A DNA stretch of 33,338 nt from Clostridia bacterium. Its GTDB lineage: Bacteria; Bacillota; Clostridia; Oscillospirales; Acutalibacteraceae. Position 1 is the stretch's first letter. Every line of letters begins with the position of its first letter. The stretch covers positions 1 to 33,338 of the forward strand of contig JAFTCS010000235.1 of assembly GCA_017454565.1 (NCBI GenBank), written 5' to 3'. The notes under the pieces are model-generated. The model saw only the letters and a program-made list of their open reading frames with translations, did not search any database and was not told the DNA's origin. The position numbers were made by a program, and so were the translations under genes. Positions 1 to 7,947 of the stretch are shown one piece after another.

Positions 1-93
1 ATGTTTCCGGAAACACACACGGCCGGATACGCTCCGACCGCTTGTTATTAACCGGTCAATTTGATCTCTTCAAGAGAATAACATTCAGTCAGA
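1..93. other. Short spacer downstream of the solute-binding protein gene
   Basis: No gene is visible. On the minus strand this is the 93 nt after the stop of the solute-binding lipoprotein gene. It holds a short GACCG/CGGTC inverted repeat around positions 40-58 and no T-tract, so I see no convincing terminator. Transporter permease genes usually follow such a binding protein and may lie just outside the window. Confidence 0.4.
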
Positions 94-1473
94 TCAAGCC
101 TGCTTGCAGTTAGCCTCAACGCCCTTGAGCTTAGCCATAAGGTCGTCGTCACTGATCTTGCCCTTTGCTGTTACAAGGTCGCCGCCGATTGAGCCTGCGC
201 CTGAACCCCAGTAAATAGCACCTACTGATGTGCCCTGAGCATGTGAGAAAGGTCTCTGGTCGTCAATAGCCTTGAATGCAGGATCGTTCTTTACCTTCTC
301 GTCAGCTGCTGCTTCCTTGTTGGTAGGAATAAGACCTCTGGTCTCATATCTCTTGAGCTGTGAATCCTTGCTGCTGAGGAAGAAAGCAAGTGTCTGAGCA
401 GCAAACGGATACTCTGAATATACGTTTACGCCGATGAGCTTGTAGCCGCCGAATGAATCAAGCTGCTTCTCTTCGCCGTCCATAAGAACCTTCGGGAGCT
501 TGCAGGCGCCTGTGTTCTCTTCGCCGATCTCCTTCTTGATTGCAGGACCTTCCCATGTACCGATAACTGCTGCAGCAAGCTTGCCTTCTGCAAAGCCCTG
601 TGCTACGAATGCGTTGTCACCGATCTGTCCGGGTGAACCGAGGAAACCGTTATCCTGGTTCTCACAGATGTGAGCCATAGCCTTTGCAGCTGAGAGACCC
701 TGAGCTGTGCCGAGAGTAGCGGTCTGAACCTTGTTCTCATACTTGATTGTGCAGCCTGCTGTGAAGAAGAAGCCTGTGCTGTACCAAGCGTTGCCCATAT
801 CGAAGAATACGTTCTTGCCGGCAGCCTTAGCTGTCTCGATCATCTTATCCATGCTCTCAAGAGCAGACTCATCAGTAAAGACTCTCTTGTCATAGTACAT
901 GAAGTAACCGTTATCAGAGGTCTTGGGGAATGCATAGAGCTTATCGCCGAGTGAGCTTACAGCGATAGCCTCTTCGCTGTTATCGTTCTTAACGTTTGTC
1001 TCATAGTACTTAGCAACAGAAGCGATAGCACCGTTCTGCTGGAGAGCTGTCAGCTGGTCATCAGCAAAGCTGAATACGTCGCCGCCCTTCTTAGCGTTCT
1101 CGATGATAGCGCCGCCGGCTTCGTCCTCACCCTTTGTAGTGGTCTTGATCTTGATCTCGAGACCGTCACCCTCAAACTTCTCTTTGAATTCCTTAACGAG
1201 TGTCTTCTCAAATGCGAGGTCATCGCCTGCGCACCAAAGAACCAGCTCAACCTTGCCGTCCTTAGCCTCTTCCTTGATCTTGCCCTTGATGAAGTTGATC
1301 GTTTCAGCATCGGAAAAATCAATTGCAGTTGCCTCTTCCTTAGAGGTGGTCTTGGATGTAGGTGTGCTGGGTGATCCGGGCTCGTTGTCAGAACCGCCGC
1401 ATCCTGCAAGAGCTGTAACTGCCATCATTGCAGTGAGAATAAGAGCAACGACCTTTTTGGATTTACTTGCCAT
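94..1473 (-). CDS. Sugar-type ABC transporter substrate-binding lipoprotein
   Basis: A 459-residue extracytoplasmic solute-binding protein of the MalE-like family 1 type, expected to capture a sugar or oligosaccharide outside the membrane and deliver it to an ABC permease. Residues 1-24 form a lipoprotein signal (KSKK, hydrophobic core, lipobox LAGC) with the lipidated cysteine at 25. A Ser/Thr/Pro-rich linker (about 28-48) precedes the two-lobed binding domain. Family-like features include the VELVLWCAGDD strand, the FAEGKLAAAVIGTWE segment and a late AAQTLAFFLSS helix. The ATG has an AGAGGG ribosome site about 11 nt upstream. It is transcribed from a promoter at 1596-1624 with a leader of roughly 115 nt. 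No permease or ATPase gene is in the window, so the substrate cannot be named. Confidence 0.88.
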   Translation of the reverse strand: MASKSKKVVALILTAMMAVTALAGCGGSDNEPGSPSTPTSKTTSKEEATAIDFSDAETINFIKGKIKEEAKDGKVELVLWCAGDDLAFEKTLVKEFKEKFEGDGLEIKIKTTTKGEDEAGGAIIENAKKGGDVFSFADDQLTALQQNGAIASVAKYYETNVKNDNSEEAIAVSSLGDKLYAFPKTSDNGYFMYYDKRVFTDESALESMDKMIETAKAAGKNVFFDMGNAWYSTGFFFTAGCTIKYENKVQTATLGTAQGLSAAKAMAHICENQDNGFLGSPGQIGDNAFVAQGFAEGKLAAAVIGTWEGPAIKKEIGEENTGACKLPKVLMDGEEKQLDSFGGYKLIGVNVYSEYPFAAQTLAFFLSSKDSQLKRYETRGLIPTNKEAAADEKVKNDPAFKAIDDQRPFSHAQGTSVGAIYWGSGAGSIGGDLVTAKGKISDDDLMAKLKGVEANCKQA

Positions 1474-1595
1474 AATTAATGACCCTCTTTCTTAAAAATT
1501 TTGTTTGCACGCACACGTGCCTATGGCGTAAAACGTCTCTGACTTTCCGTTTTTTGGCAACACAAAAAAGTCCGACATACTCCGCCGCTGTAATA

Positions 1596-1624
1596 ATAAT
1601 AGCACAGCATTCGTGCGATTTCAA
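1596..1624 (-). promoter_or_regulatory. Sigma-A type promoter of the solute-binding protein gene
   Basis: On the minus strand a TTGAAA -35 box (1624-1619) is separated by exactly 17 nt from a TATTAT -10 box (1601-1596), which is preceded by TGC as in an extended -10. The predicted start point is near 1589, giving a 5' leader of about 115 nt. Confidence 0.65.
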
Positions 1625-2105
1625 CAGTTCATCGTCAATTTTATCAGTATCAATAAATGTCGGTATTAATTTTTATAATATAACACAACATATTTTTGCT
1701 ATTTTGTGGTTTTGCATATTTTTTATATATATTACTGTCAATTATGCACATTTTTAATTTGTGTAATTTAACGATAGGCGTTTTACAACTTTATTTATTT
1801 TACCTCACAGCAAGCAATCTTTATGTAAATATTTTTCTAATATAGAATATTTTTTTGAAAAGTATCAGAAAAACTTGTCAAAATATACAAAGAAAAACCG
1901 GCGCTCCTTTTCATTTTTCTGTATAAGATTTCACACATTATTTTGTGCAATAATCGTAAAAATAATTGAAAAATTTAAAGCTTCAATATACAGCTTTGTG
2001 CTATTTTCTGTTTTGCCATTCTATGGTTTTTTCATTGCAAAGCATACCGTTTCAGGCCTTTGCGGAGGGCAGCGCCCTCCAGACCCGAAAAATTTTAAAA
2101 CAGCT
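1625..2105. other. AT-rich non-coding stretch with one GC hairpin
   Basis: About 480 nt with no supported gene. 1625-2040 is very AT-rich with many stops and no ribosome site. At 2064-2080 there is a perfect 7-bp hairpin (GGAGGGC, loop AGC, GCCCTCC) about 25 nt past the stop of the minus-strand membrane protein gene. It has no U-tract on either strand and resembles the other hairpin modules of this window. Confidence 0.5.
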
Positions 2106-2777
2106 TTATACTGCAAGCCTTATGACCGCGGTGAGAATCAGCACAGCGCCGGCCGCCAGGGCAAAAAGCTCCGGCTTTATCCTGCCGATTCGCCTTACGG
2201 AGCCTGCAAGCTTCTCGCCGCCCCACAGAAAAACAAGCTGAAACACCCCGCACAGCAGCGGAATGAATATAGCTTCACCCGCACACACTCCCGCGCCCAG
2301 ACCGGCCGCAAATGAATCCGCCGAAAGCGCCGCACCTATCATAACCGCTTCACGGCAGTCGATGGTCTTTGAACCGTCAGTGTCACAGTCATCGGCATCT
2401 CCTATCATCCTTACGGTATCCGTTATCATGCTGTGTTCGGGGCGCCTGAGGTCTGCATGCCTGTCTTTATCTCCTTTTTTTGATTTTCCGCCGCATGCAC
2501 GTTTTTTCAGAGTTTTTTTCAAGGCTCCCGCAGACATATATATTCCCAGGCAGATCATCAGTGCAGCTCCCGCAAGCTTACCGGCAAACGTCGGCACATA
2601 ACCGCGCATAAGCTCGCCTGTGAGTACGGCAGCACCCGTGACAGCCACCGACACGGCTAATATGACCAGTCTCGGCACCCTGCCGATACTTACGCCGCCC
2701 AATCCGCAGGATATCCCTATATTGAAAGCGTCTATGCTCAACGCCGCCGAAAGCAGAATAATTCCAATCAGCTCCAT
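2106..2777 (-). CDS. MntP/YtaF-family membrane protein (putative manganese exporter or sporulation membrane protein)
   Basis: A 223-residue multi-pass membrane protein. The N-terminus (MELIGIILLSAALSIDAF) and the second half (AALSADSFAAGLGAG) carry the paired Asp-containing helices of the MntP/YtaF family, an inverted-repeat fold of six helices. A charged cytoplasmic loop, rich in Lys, Cys and Asp (about 90-140), is longer than in typical MntP (about 190 residues) and closer to YtaF size. MntP exports Mn(II); YtaF is a sporulation-associated relative of unknown activity, and the sequence alone does not decide between them. A GGGAG ribosome site precedes the ATG. The gene is divergent from a P-type cation ATPase, which would fit a metal-efflux pairing, though no Mn riboswitch is seen between them. 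Confidence 0.75.
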   Translation of the reverse strand: MELIGIILLSAALSIDAFNIGISCGLGGVSIGRVPRLVILAVSVAVTGAAVLTGELMRGYVPTFAGKLAGAALMICLGIYMSAGALKKTLKKRACGGKSKKGDKDRHADLRRPEHSMITDTVRMIGDADDCDTDGSKTIDCREAVMIGAALSADSFAAGLGAGVCAGEAIFIPLLCGVFQLVFLWGGEKLAGSVRRIGRIKPELFALAAGAVLILTAVIRLAV

Positions 2778-2921
2778 TTTCTCAACTCCCGTACATAATA
2801 TGCCGGAAAGCTTTGGCAGGTGAGCGGCTGTACGGTCATAAAAGCCAAAACAGGGTTATATATATTAGGGAAACAGGCAAAAGACATTGAACGTTTTCAG
2901 AGAATTGGAGAGTGAACAGCA

Positions 2922-3107
2922 ATGGAATGGCACAGCATTACCGGCAGAGAATGTGCGCAAAGGCTCGGCACAGACGTTAAAAACGGCTTGTCAGACAAAG
3001 CTGCCGCTGACAGACTTGCAAAATACGGCAAAAACCGGCTCGATCAGAAAAGAAGAACGGTATCATACGCAAATTTCTATCACAGTTTGCCGACTTCATG
3101 GTGCTGA
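2922..3107 (+). pseudogene. N-terminal fragment of the P-type ATPase, out of frame with the main ORF
   Basis: This 61-codon frame starts at an ATG with a GGAGAG ribosome site and encodes a typical cation ATPase N-terminal domain (WHSITGRECAQRLG... AADRLAKYGKNRLDQK). After the A-rich stretch at about 3045-3058 it loses family resemblance and stops at 3107. The expected continuation (IIRKFLSQFADFMVLILL) is in the -1 frame, running straight into the downstream 817-codon ORF. A one-base insertion in the AGAAAAGAAG run would restore a single ATPase gene spanning 2922-5551. This is therefore a frameshift mutation or a sequencing indel, or less likely ribosomal slippage. Confidence 0.75.
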
Positions 3108-5551
3108 TACTTTTAGCCGCAGCGGGCGTCTCGTTTGTGACGGCCTGCATAAGCGGAGAGGATTTCACCGACCCGATAATGATACTGCTCATAGTCGTGC
3201 TGAACGCGGTCGTGGGCACCGTTCAGGAGTGCCGTGCAGAGAGCGCTATCGACGCACTGAAAAAGCTTTCTTCGCCCCATGCAAGGGTCATCAGGAGCGG
3301 CAAGGCTCAGACTATTCCCTCTTCTGACGTTGTACCCGGCGATATCATAGAGCTGAACACAGGGGATCTTATTCCAGCGGATGCAAGGCTGCTTGAAAGC
3401 ACAGCCCTCAGCGTTGAGGAATCATCCCTTACCGGTGAATCCGTGCCGGCGGATAAATGTCACGACGCCGTTTTAGGCGGGAACACTCCTCTGGGCGACA
3501 GGACAAACATGGTATACTCATCAACAATAGTTTCATCCGGTCACGGAAAAGCCGTAGTCACAGAAACAGGAATGAACACCCGTGTAGGCAAAATAGCCGA
3601 AATGATCGACAGTGAGGAAAGTCCTTCTACCCCTCTGCAGAAAAGTCTCTCCAAAACCGGACGGATACTCGGCATAGCAGCACTTTCTATCTGCGGGCTG
3701 ATATTCCTGCTGGGCATGCTGCAGAGCGTTCCACCTCTGGAGATGTTCATGATCTCCATAAGCCTTGCGGTCGCGGCAATACCGGAGGGACTGCCTGCGG
3801 TGGTAACGATAGTGCTGGCTCTTGGTGTAAGAAAGATGGCTCTTCACCGCGCGATAGTCCGGCACCTGCCCGCTGTTGAGACCCTCGGCTGCACCAGCGT
3901 TATCTGCTCTGACAAGACCGGCACCCTGACCCAGAATAAAATGACCGTCACCGCTATCTGCGACCCCGGCGGAAGCGTGAGCGCTCACTCCTCACAGGGG
4001 CAGAGGATACTTTCCCTTGCAGCCCTGTGCTGCAGCGGCAGTATAAGTGAAGAAGCCGGCAGATCCACCGCTTCGGGTACTCCCACCGAAAAAGCCATTC
4101 TCACCGCAGCCGCAGAAGCAGGTCAGCTCAAGAGCAGCCTTGATTCCCGTTTTAAACAGGTGCGCGAGATCCCCTTTGATTCCAAACGAAAACGTATGGT
4201 CACTATCCACTCGCTGCCAACGGGAGGATACCGCATTATCTCAAAGGGCGCTCCGGATATTCTTCTATCACTGTGCAGCAAAATGCAGCTTTCTTCGGGC
4301 AGCACGTCACTTTCACAGGCGGACGCAAAAAGAATACTGTCTAAAAACGAAGAGCTTGCAGGCAAGGCCATGCGTGTCATAGCCGTAGCCTTCCGGGACT
4401 GCCCCGCCATTCCCAAAAATGACGCCGAAACTGAAAAGGACCTGATATTCTGCGGGCTGATAGGCATGACAGACCCTCCCAGGCCGCAGGCAAAGGCAGC
4501 CGTGGCAGCCTGCAAAAAAGCAGGAATACGTCCGGTAATGATAACCGGCGACCATGTAATGACAGCTTCGGCAATAGCTGCCGAGCTTGGTATATGCTCC
4601 AAGGGCAGCAGCGCCATGACGGGCGCCGAGCTTGACAAGCTCTCACAAAAGGAGCTTGAGCAGCGTGTATGGTCATGTTCCGTATTTGCGCGGGTCTCTC
4701 CCGAACACAAGGTCAGGATAGTAAAGGCTTATCAGGCAAAGGGCGCAGTGGTCGCCATGACCGGTGACGGGGTAAACGACGCTCCCGCCCTGCGCTGCTC
4801 CGACATAGGCTGTGCAATGGGTATTTCCGGCACAGACGCCGCAAAGGGTGCCGCCGACATGGTGCTGACCGATGACAACTTTTCCACCATTGTTGAAGCC
4901 GTTGAGCAAGGGCGCGGTATTTTCTCAAACATCAGAAGAGTCATACACTTTCTTCTGGCCTGCAACATAGGCGAAATACTCACCGTACTCTGCGCTTTTC
5001 TGCTGAAGCTTCCCACACCTCTGCTTGCGCTGCAGCTTTTGTGGGTCAATCTGGTCACGGATTCAATGCCCGCCCTTGCTCTCGGCGTCGAGCCGGTTGA
5101 GGACGACATCATGGAAAAGCCGCCGTCAGATGACCGCAAGGGCATATTCAGCAAACACATGGTAATAAGCATGTTAGCTGAGGGCTGTCTTATAGGCGCA
5201 CTTGCTTTTCTTGCCTTTACCATAGGCAGAATTTTCTTTGATACCGGCGCCGAGCCTGTCATCGGAAGAACAATGACCTTTGCAGTGCTGAGTCTCAGTC
5301 AGCTTGTACACGCTTTCGACCTGAAAAGCGAGCACAGTCTTTTCAGAACAGGAATTTTCAGCAACCTGAAATTAGTCGGAGCGTTTATCATCGGCTGCAT
5401 TATGCAGATATCGGTAATATCGCTTCCGTTTCTCACCCCGATTTTCCGGACGGCTCCGCTTGACAGCATACAATGGCTTATAGTAATACTCCTGTCGCTT
5501 GCCCCGCTTGCATTAAGTGAATGTGAAAAGCTGCTGTCCGGCAGAAAATAA
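3098..5551 (+). CDS. Calcium-type (P2) P-type cation-transporting ATPase, main part
   Basis: An 817-residue frame holding nearly all of a P2-type ATPase, resembling bacterial Ca(II) pumps such as Bacillus YloB, which expel Ca(II) or Mn(II) using ATP. Numbered from the ATG at 3098, the actuator TGES lies at 112-115, the PEGL membrane motif precedes the phosphorylation motif DKTGTLT (272-278), and the hinge GDGVNDAPAL is at about 556. The C-terminal helices include NLVTDSMPALALG, typical of the Ca-ATPase C-domain. The ATG at 3098 falls inside the expected first transmembrane helix and has no ribosome site, so it is probably not the natural start. The native N-terminus lies at 2922 in another frame. 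Intact catalytic motifs over 800 codons suggest the gene is functional, recently broken, or miscalled by one base. Confidence 0.85.
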   Translation: MVLILLAAAGVSFVTACISGEDFTDPIMILLIVVLNAVVGTVQECRAESAIDALKKLSSPHARVIRSGKAQTIPSSDVVPGDIIELNTGDLIPADARLLESTALSVEESSLTGESVPADKCHDAVLGGNTPLGDRTNMVYSSTIVSSGHGKAVVTETGMNTRVGKIAEMIDSEESPSTPLQKSLSKTGRILGIAALSICGLIFLLGMLQSVPPLEMFMISISLAVAAIPEGLPAVVTIVLALGVRKMALHRAIVRHLPAVETLGCTSVICSDKTGTLTQNKMTVTAICDPGGSVSAHSSQGQRILSLAALCCSGSISEEAGRSTASGTPTEKAILTAAAEAGQLKSSLDSRFKQVREIPFDSKRKRMVTIHSLPTGGYRIISKGAPDILLSLCSKMQLSSGSTSLSQADAKRILSKNEELAGKAMRVIAVAFRDCPAIPKNDAETEKDLIFCGLIGMTDPPRPQAKAAVAACKKAGIRPVMITGDHVMTASAIAAELGICSKGSSAMTGAELDKLSQKELEQRVWSCSVFARVSPEHKVRIVKAYQAKGAVVAMTGDGVNDAPALRCSDIGCAMGISGTDAAKGAADMVLTDDNFSTIVEAVEQGRGIFSNIRRVIHFLLACNIGEILTVLCAFLLKLPTPLLALQLLWVNLVTDSMPALALGVEPVEDDIMEKPPSDDRKGIFSKHMVISMLAEGCLIGALAFLAFTIGRIFFDTGAEPVIGRTMTFAVLSLSQLVHAFDLKSEHSLFRTGIFSNLKLVGAFIIGCIMQISVISLPFLTPIFRTAPLDSIQWLIVILLSLAPLALSECEKLLSGRK

Positions 5552-5561
5552 CAGAAAACGA

Positions 5562-5596
5562 GCCGGTTTCCCGTGAACATTACACGAAAAACCGGC
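5562..5596 (+). terminator. Hairpin downstream of the P-type ATPase
   Basis: A 14-bp stem with two mismatches (GCCGGTTT...CGTG pairing with CACG...AAACCGGC) and a 7-nt loop begins 11 nt after the ATPase stop. No T-tract follows, so it may be a weak or factor-dependent terminator or an mRNA 3' stabiliser. Confidence 0.45.
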
Positions 5597-5603
5597 CCAT
5601 TAT

Positions 5604-5697
5604 GAGTGCATTAAATGTTGGGACGCTGTCCCAAACCCTGCTAAGGGGCTTCTCGCCCCTTAGAATCCTCGGCAGGGACGCTGTCCCTGCACCCGTC
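5604..5697 (+). repeat. Intergenic repeat, GCAGGGACGC module
   Basis: A run of small hairpins (GGGACGCTGTCCC; AAGGGGCTTCTCGCCCCTT; GCAGGGACGCTGTCCCTGC). The segment from about 5621 to 5697 matches, in reverse orientation, the block at 8567-8650, sharing the AAGGGG...CCCCTT hairpin and the GGCAGGGACGC...CCCTGCACCC end. Both copies lie between genes. Confidence 0.7.
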
Positions 5698-5775
5698 ATA
5701 AAAAAACTTCAGTCAACATCACAGTTATTCTATTATTATTTTGGACAGCAATAATTATTTAATTGATAAAAACAA

Positions 5776-5866
5776 TAAAGTTTCGCTCAAGCCTTTTCAA
5801 AGGCTTGCGGTTTCCAAAGGCAGAGCCTTTGGTCAGGAGATTGGGGGCTGAAAGCCCCCGAAGCTT
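5776..5866 (+). repeat. Intergenic repeat, GTTTCGCTCAAGCC module
   Basis: Contains AAGCCTTTTCAAAGGCTT and CCAAAGGCAGAGCCTTTGG hairpins followed by GGGGGCTGAAAGCCCCC. The first parts recur at about 21291-21345 and 31406-31440. It abuts the 3' end of the minus-strand small membrane gene and might also act as its terminator, though no U-tract is present. Confidence 0.7.
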
Positions 5867-6169
5867 TTATTGACCGTCTGCGGTGGCATGAGTTTCCTGA
5901 GCCTCTGCCGCCGATTTCTTTTCCTTCATTGACTTGTCTACATAGTAAACGATAACCGTAACTATCAAGGCAACTGCGGAAACTATCCTGAGTATCCATC
6001 CATAGCTGCCCGCCAGCATATCTGACGGTACCAGCTCGTCTGCCAGCCACCAGAATCCAAGATATACAAAATAGACAGACAGAACATATATTGCGGCACT
6101 TTCCCTTCTGAACTTACCCACCAGCATTGCAGACATCAGAAACCAAAGCACTGAATAGATATATCCCAT
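5867..6169 (-). CDS. Small membrane protein, three predicted helices (family not recognised)
   Basis: A 100-residue protein starting at the ATG at 6169, chosen because AAAGGAGAA lies 7 nt upstream; a longer upstream extension is possible but lacks such a site. Predicted hydrophobic segments are about 3-18, 24-44 (YVLSVYFVYLGFWWLADEL) and 54-74, followed by a charged tail (KSMKEKKSAAEAQE) expected in the cytoplasm. The (F/I)W(W/L)L(A/V)D centre and the helix plan match the preceding gene (6183-6503), so the two look like diverged tandem duplicates. Only 13 nt separate them and they are probably co-transcribed. I do not recognise a family or function. Confidence 0.7.
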   Translation of the reverse strand: MGYIYSVLWFLMSAMLVGKFRRESAAIYVLSVYFVYLGFWWLADELVPSDMLAGSYGWILRIVSAVALIVTVIVYYVDKSMKEKKSAAEAQETHATADGQ

Positions 6170-6182
6170 TTGAACTTCTCCT

Positions 6183-6503
6183 TTATTCCTTTTTCTTTTT
6201 GATCTTGTCCTTGATCTTATCGTTGGACTCAAAAAGTATCCTGAGTATGAAGATGACTCCAAGCACGATGAGACCCACATAATGGACCACCATCATAAAC
6301 GTGTTGTCGGGCGAGATCTGCCTGACAATATAATCCACTAACAGCCAGATTCCCTCAAACAAAAAGATAAGCGCAAAAGACCTGTAAAATTTGAAGGTCC
6401 TCATTTTCGGGGTGTACATCAAAGTAGCAACGGCCAGACAGACCGCCGCGGATATTACAGCAAGCAGCATAAGGAAAAGCACTCCTTCCGACTTTGCAGC
6501 CAT
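6183..6503 (-). CDS. Small membrane protein, probable paralog of its downstream neighbour
   Basis: A 106-residue protein with hydrophobic segments at about 8-30, 42-60 (ALIFLFEGIWLLVDYIV) and 70-90, ending in a very basic tail (KIKDKIKKKKE). The start is uncertain. The ATG at 6503 has no ribosome site and sits about 16 nt from the predicted transcription start. An in-frame ATG at 6470 has GGAAGGAG 11 nt upstream but would cut into the first helix. It shares helix layout and the GIWLLVD/GFWWLAD motif with the next gene. Function unknown. First gene of a two-gene unit driven by the promoter at 6526-6554. Confidence 0.68.
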   Translation of the reverse strand: MAAKSEGVLFLMLLAVISAAVCLAVATLMYTPKMRTFKFYRSFALIFLFEGIWLLVDYIVRQISPDNTFMMVVHYVGLIVLGVIFILRILFESNDKIKDKIKKKKE

Positions 6504-6525
6504 TATTTCAGAATATTACATATTT

Positions 6526-6554
6526 ATTATACTTGTTATCTTTCAAAAATGCAA
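6526..6554 (-). promoter_or_regulatory. Probable promoter of the two small membrane protein genes
   Basis: A perfect TATAAT -10 box (6531-6526, minus strand) lies 17 nt from a poor -35 match TTGCAT (6554-6549). The start would be near 6519, only about 16 nt before the upstream ATG candidate, which bears on the start choice for that gene. Confidence 0.5.
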
Positions 6555-6600
6555 GTACAAGAAAATAAATCGTGAATATTTCCTGAGTCCTGCTTTTCCA

Positions 6601-6631
6601 TAAAAACAGCGGACACCCTAAGATGTCCGCT
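6601..6631 (-). terminator. Rho-independent terminator after the 3D-domain protein gene
   Basis: On the minus strand an 8-bp stem AGCGGACA/TGTCCGCT with an 8-nt loop is followed by GTTTTTATGG. It begins 24 nt past the stop of the cell-wall protein gene and separates it from the small membrane genes. Confidence 0.85.
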
Positions 6632-6655
6632 ATTTGTCAATGCTTTTTCAGCTTA

Positions 6656-7837
6656 TTACCATGCTGTAGCGATATCGAGCTGAGTAGGATTGTTGTAGAT
6701 GAATCCGCCTGTATCGCATACGATGCCGGCACCCAGAGATGTGGCAACGATTGTGCCTCTGGGTCTGATGCTGTAGTCAGCAGCTACCATTATGTAGTTA
6801 CCGAGCATCTTGCAGCCGTCATCTCTTACCCAGTAGGGATATTCGTCAGCGTCATAGCCCAGGTTTCTCATTACACCTACAACGCCTTCCATAGGCAGGT
6901 TGTAATATGTCTCAAGACCTGAAGGGCCATAGTAGATGCCGCTCATATTGGTAAGGTGGCCTGAGCCGGGATATGAATACTCGTAAGTGATCTTCGGCTC
7001 TTCCTTGGTGCCGTTGAGGATAACTGCGTCAACAGGCTCCTTTGTGACCTCGTTGCTTACTTCCTCGCTGGAAACAAACTCACCGTTAACATACTTTTCC
7101 TTGGTAACGATGGTGCGCTCGCCCTCAACGCCGTAAACCTCGGTCTCATACTCACCCTCGTAGAGAGTGTCGCTGTCCTTGTAGGTTGTCTTGTAGTCGA
7201 TCGTCTCAGTCTTTGTGACTGTCTTGAACTCAACGTTCTTGATCTCGATCTCCATGCCTTCCTTGACATTGGCATTTACGTCTACATCAATGAGGTCATT
7301 CTTGCCAAGCTCGATCTCAAGGAACTCAAGAGCGCTCTTTACAGAGCCAGCGGGAACGTACTTTGTAACCTTCTCGCCTCTTACGTCAACAGTGATCTGG
7401 AAACGTGCGAGCTTTATCTCTGTTTCACCGCCGTTAGACTCAATAGCCTGTGCAAGTGAGAAAGAATCGTTCTCGCTGAGTGTCATGCCTGCTGAAAGAA
7501 GTGAATCGGCAACTGAATTCTCGTCTACGGCAGCCTTGCTGTCTACAGAGGATTCTACATCAAAAGTTCTGATGATAGAGATGTTGACTCCGCTGCTCTC
7601 ATCGTCTGTACGTACGAGCTTGTCGTTCTGGCCAAGCTCAACGCCTGTCTTGGAAAGGATTGCTTCTGTATCTGGATTGATCGTATCGATCGTCACTTTT
7701 TCGTTTCCGTCTGTTACGGTTACCTTTTTTGTTAATGAGCCGACAGATACGGCCGCAGTCAGACATACAGCTCCCATGAGGACTATAGCCATTGCCTTTT
7801 TAAAGCCTGCGCTGTGGTTGTTCTTCTGTGCTTTCAT
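6656..7837 (-). CDS. Cell-wall protein with DUF348, G5 and 3D domains (YabE/RpfB-like)
   Basis: About 393 residues from the ATG at 7837. That ATG is preferred over the one at 7843 because AAGGAG is 9 nt from it and only 3 nt from the other. A basic N-terminus and one hydrophobic segment (about 15-35) form a signal or anchor. Two or more ubiquitin-like DUF348 repeats follow (around 40-90 and 140-200), then a G5 domain (about 205-285) and a C-terminal 3D domain (about 325-393) with the Asp-bearing segments MVAADYSIRPRGT and VCDTGGFI. In the YabE/RpfB/Sps group the 3D domain is a double-psi barrel related to lytic transglycosylase MltA, so peptidoglycan cleavage or remodelling is likely. It has a consensus promoter, a structured leader and its own terminator, and looks monocistronic and strongly expressed. 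Confidence 0.85.
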   Translation of the reverse strand: MKAQKNNHSAGFKKAMAIVLMGAVCLTAAVSVGSLTKKVTVTDGNEKVTIDTINPDTEAILSKTGVELGQNDKLVRTDDESSGVNISIIRTFDVESSVDSKAAVDENSVADSLLSAGMTLSENDSFSLAQAIESNGGETEIKLARFQITVDVRGEKVTKYVPAGSVKSALEFLEIELGKNDLIDVDVNANVKEGMEIEIKNVEFKTVTKTETIDYKTTYKDSDTLYEGEYETEVYGVEGERTIVTKEKYVNGEFVSSEEVSNEVTKEPVDAVILNGTKEEPKITYEYSYPGSGHLTNMSGIYYGPSGLETYYNLPMEGVVGVMRNLGYDADEYPYWVRDDGCKMLGNYIMVAADYSIRPRGTIVATSLGAGIVCDTGGFIYNNPTQLDIATAW

Positions 7838-7858
7838 TATCATTATCTCCTTCGACTT

Positions 7859-7898
7859 ACCCGCTGTAAATTGTTTGTAACCTTTTCGGTTAGCGGGT
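7859..7898 (-). promoter_or_regulatory. Structured 5' leader of the 3D-domain protein mRNA
   Basis: In the roughly 75-nt leader, ACCCGCT pairs with AGCGGGT (7 bp) and encloses a small AACC/GGTT hairpin plus an unpaired A-rich stretch. The ribosome site follows a few nt after the closing stem. This could be a regulatory or stabilising structure; I cannot assign it to a known riboswitch class. Confidence 0.5.
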
Positions 7899-7918
7899 GG
7901 TTTTTAGTTGATGGTGCT

Positions 7919-7947
7919 ATTATAAACCATTTCTTCGTGATTGTCAA
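7919..7947 (-). promoter_or_regulatory. Consensus sigma-A promoter of the 3D-domain protein gene
   Basis: On the minus strand a perfect TTGACA (7947-7942), a 17-nt spacer and a perfect TATAAT (7924-7919). The predicted start is near 7912. It is the best-matching promoter in the window. Confidence 0.85.

Noticed and set aside
1875..2315. Open frame of 146 codons on the plus strand
   Set aside because: Half lies in AT-rich non-coding sequence and half is the shadow of the membrane protein gene; no ribosome site and no family resemblance.
2778..2921. Mn-sensing yybP-ykoY riboswitch between the MntP-like gene and the ATPase
   Set aside because: The spacer is short and I could not see the conserved loop sequences or paired arms of that class.
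7859..7912. c-di-AMP (ydaO) riboswitch in the 3D-protein leader
   Set aside because: The leader is about 75 nt, too short for that class, and its conserved core is not visible.
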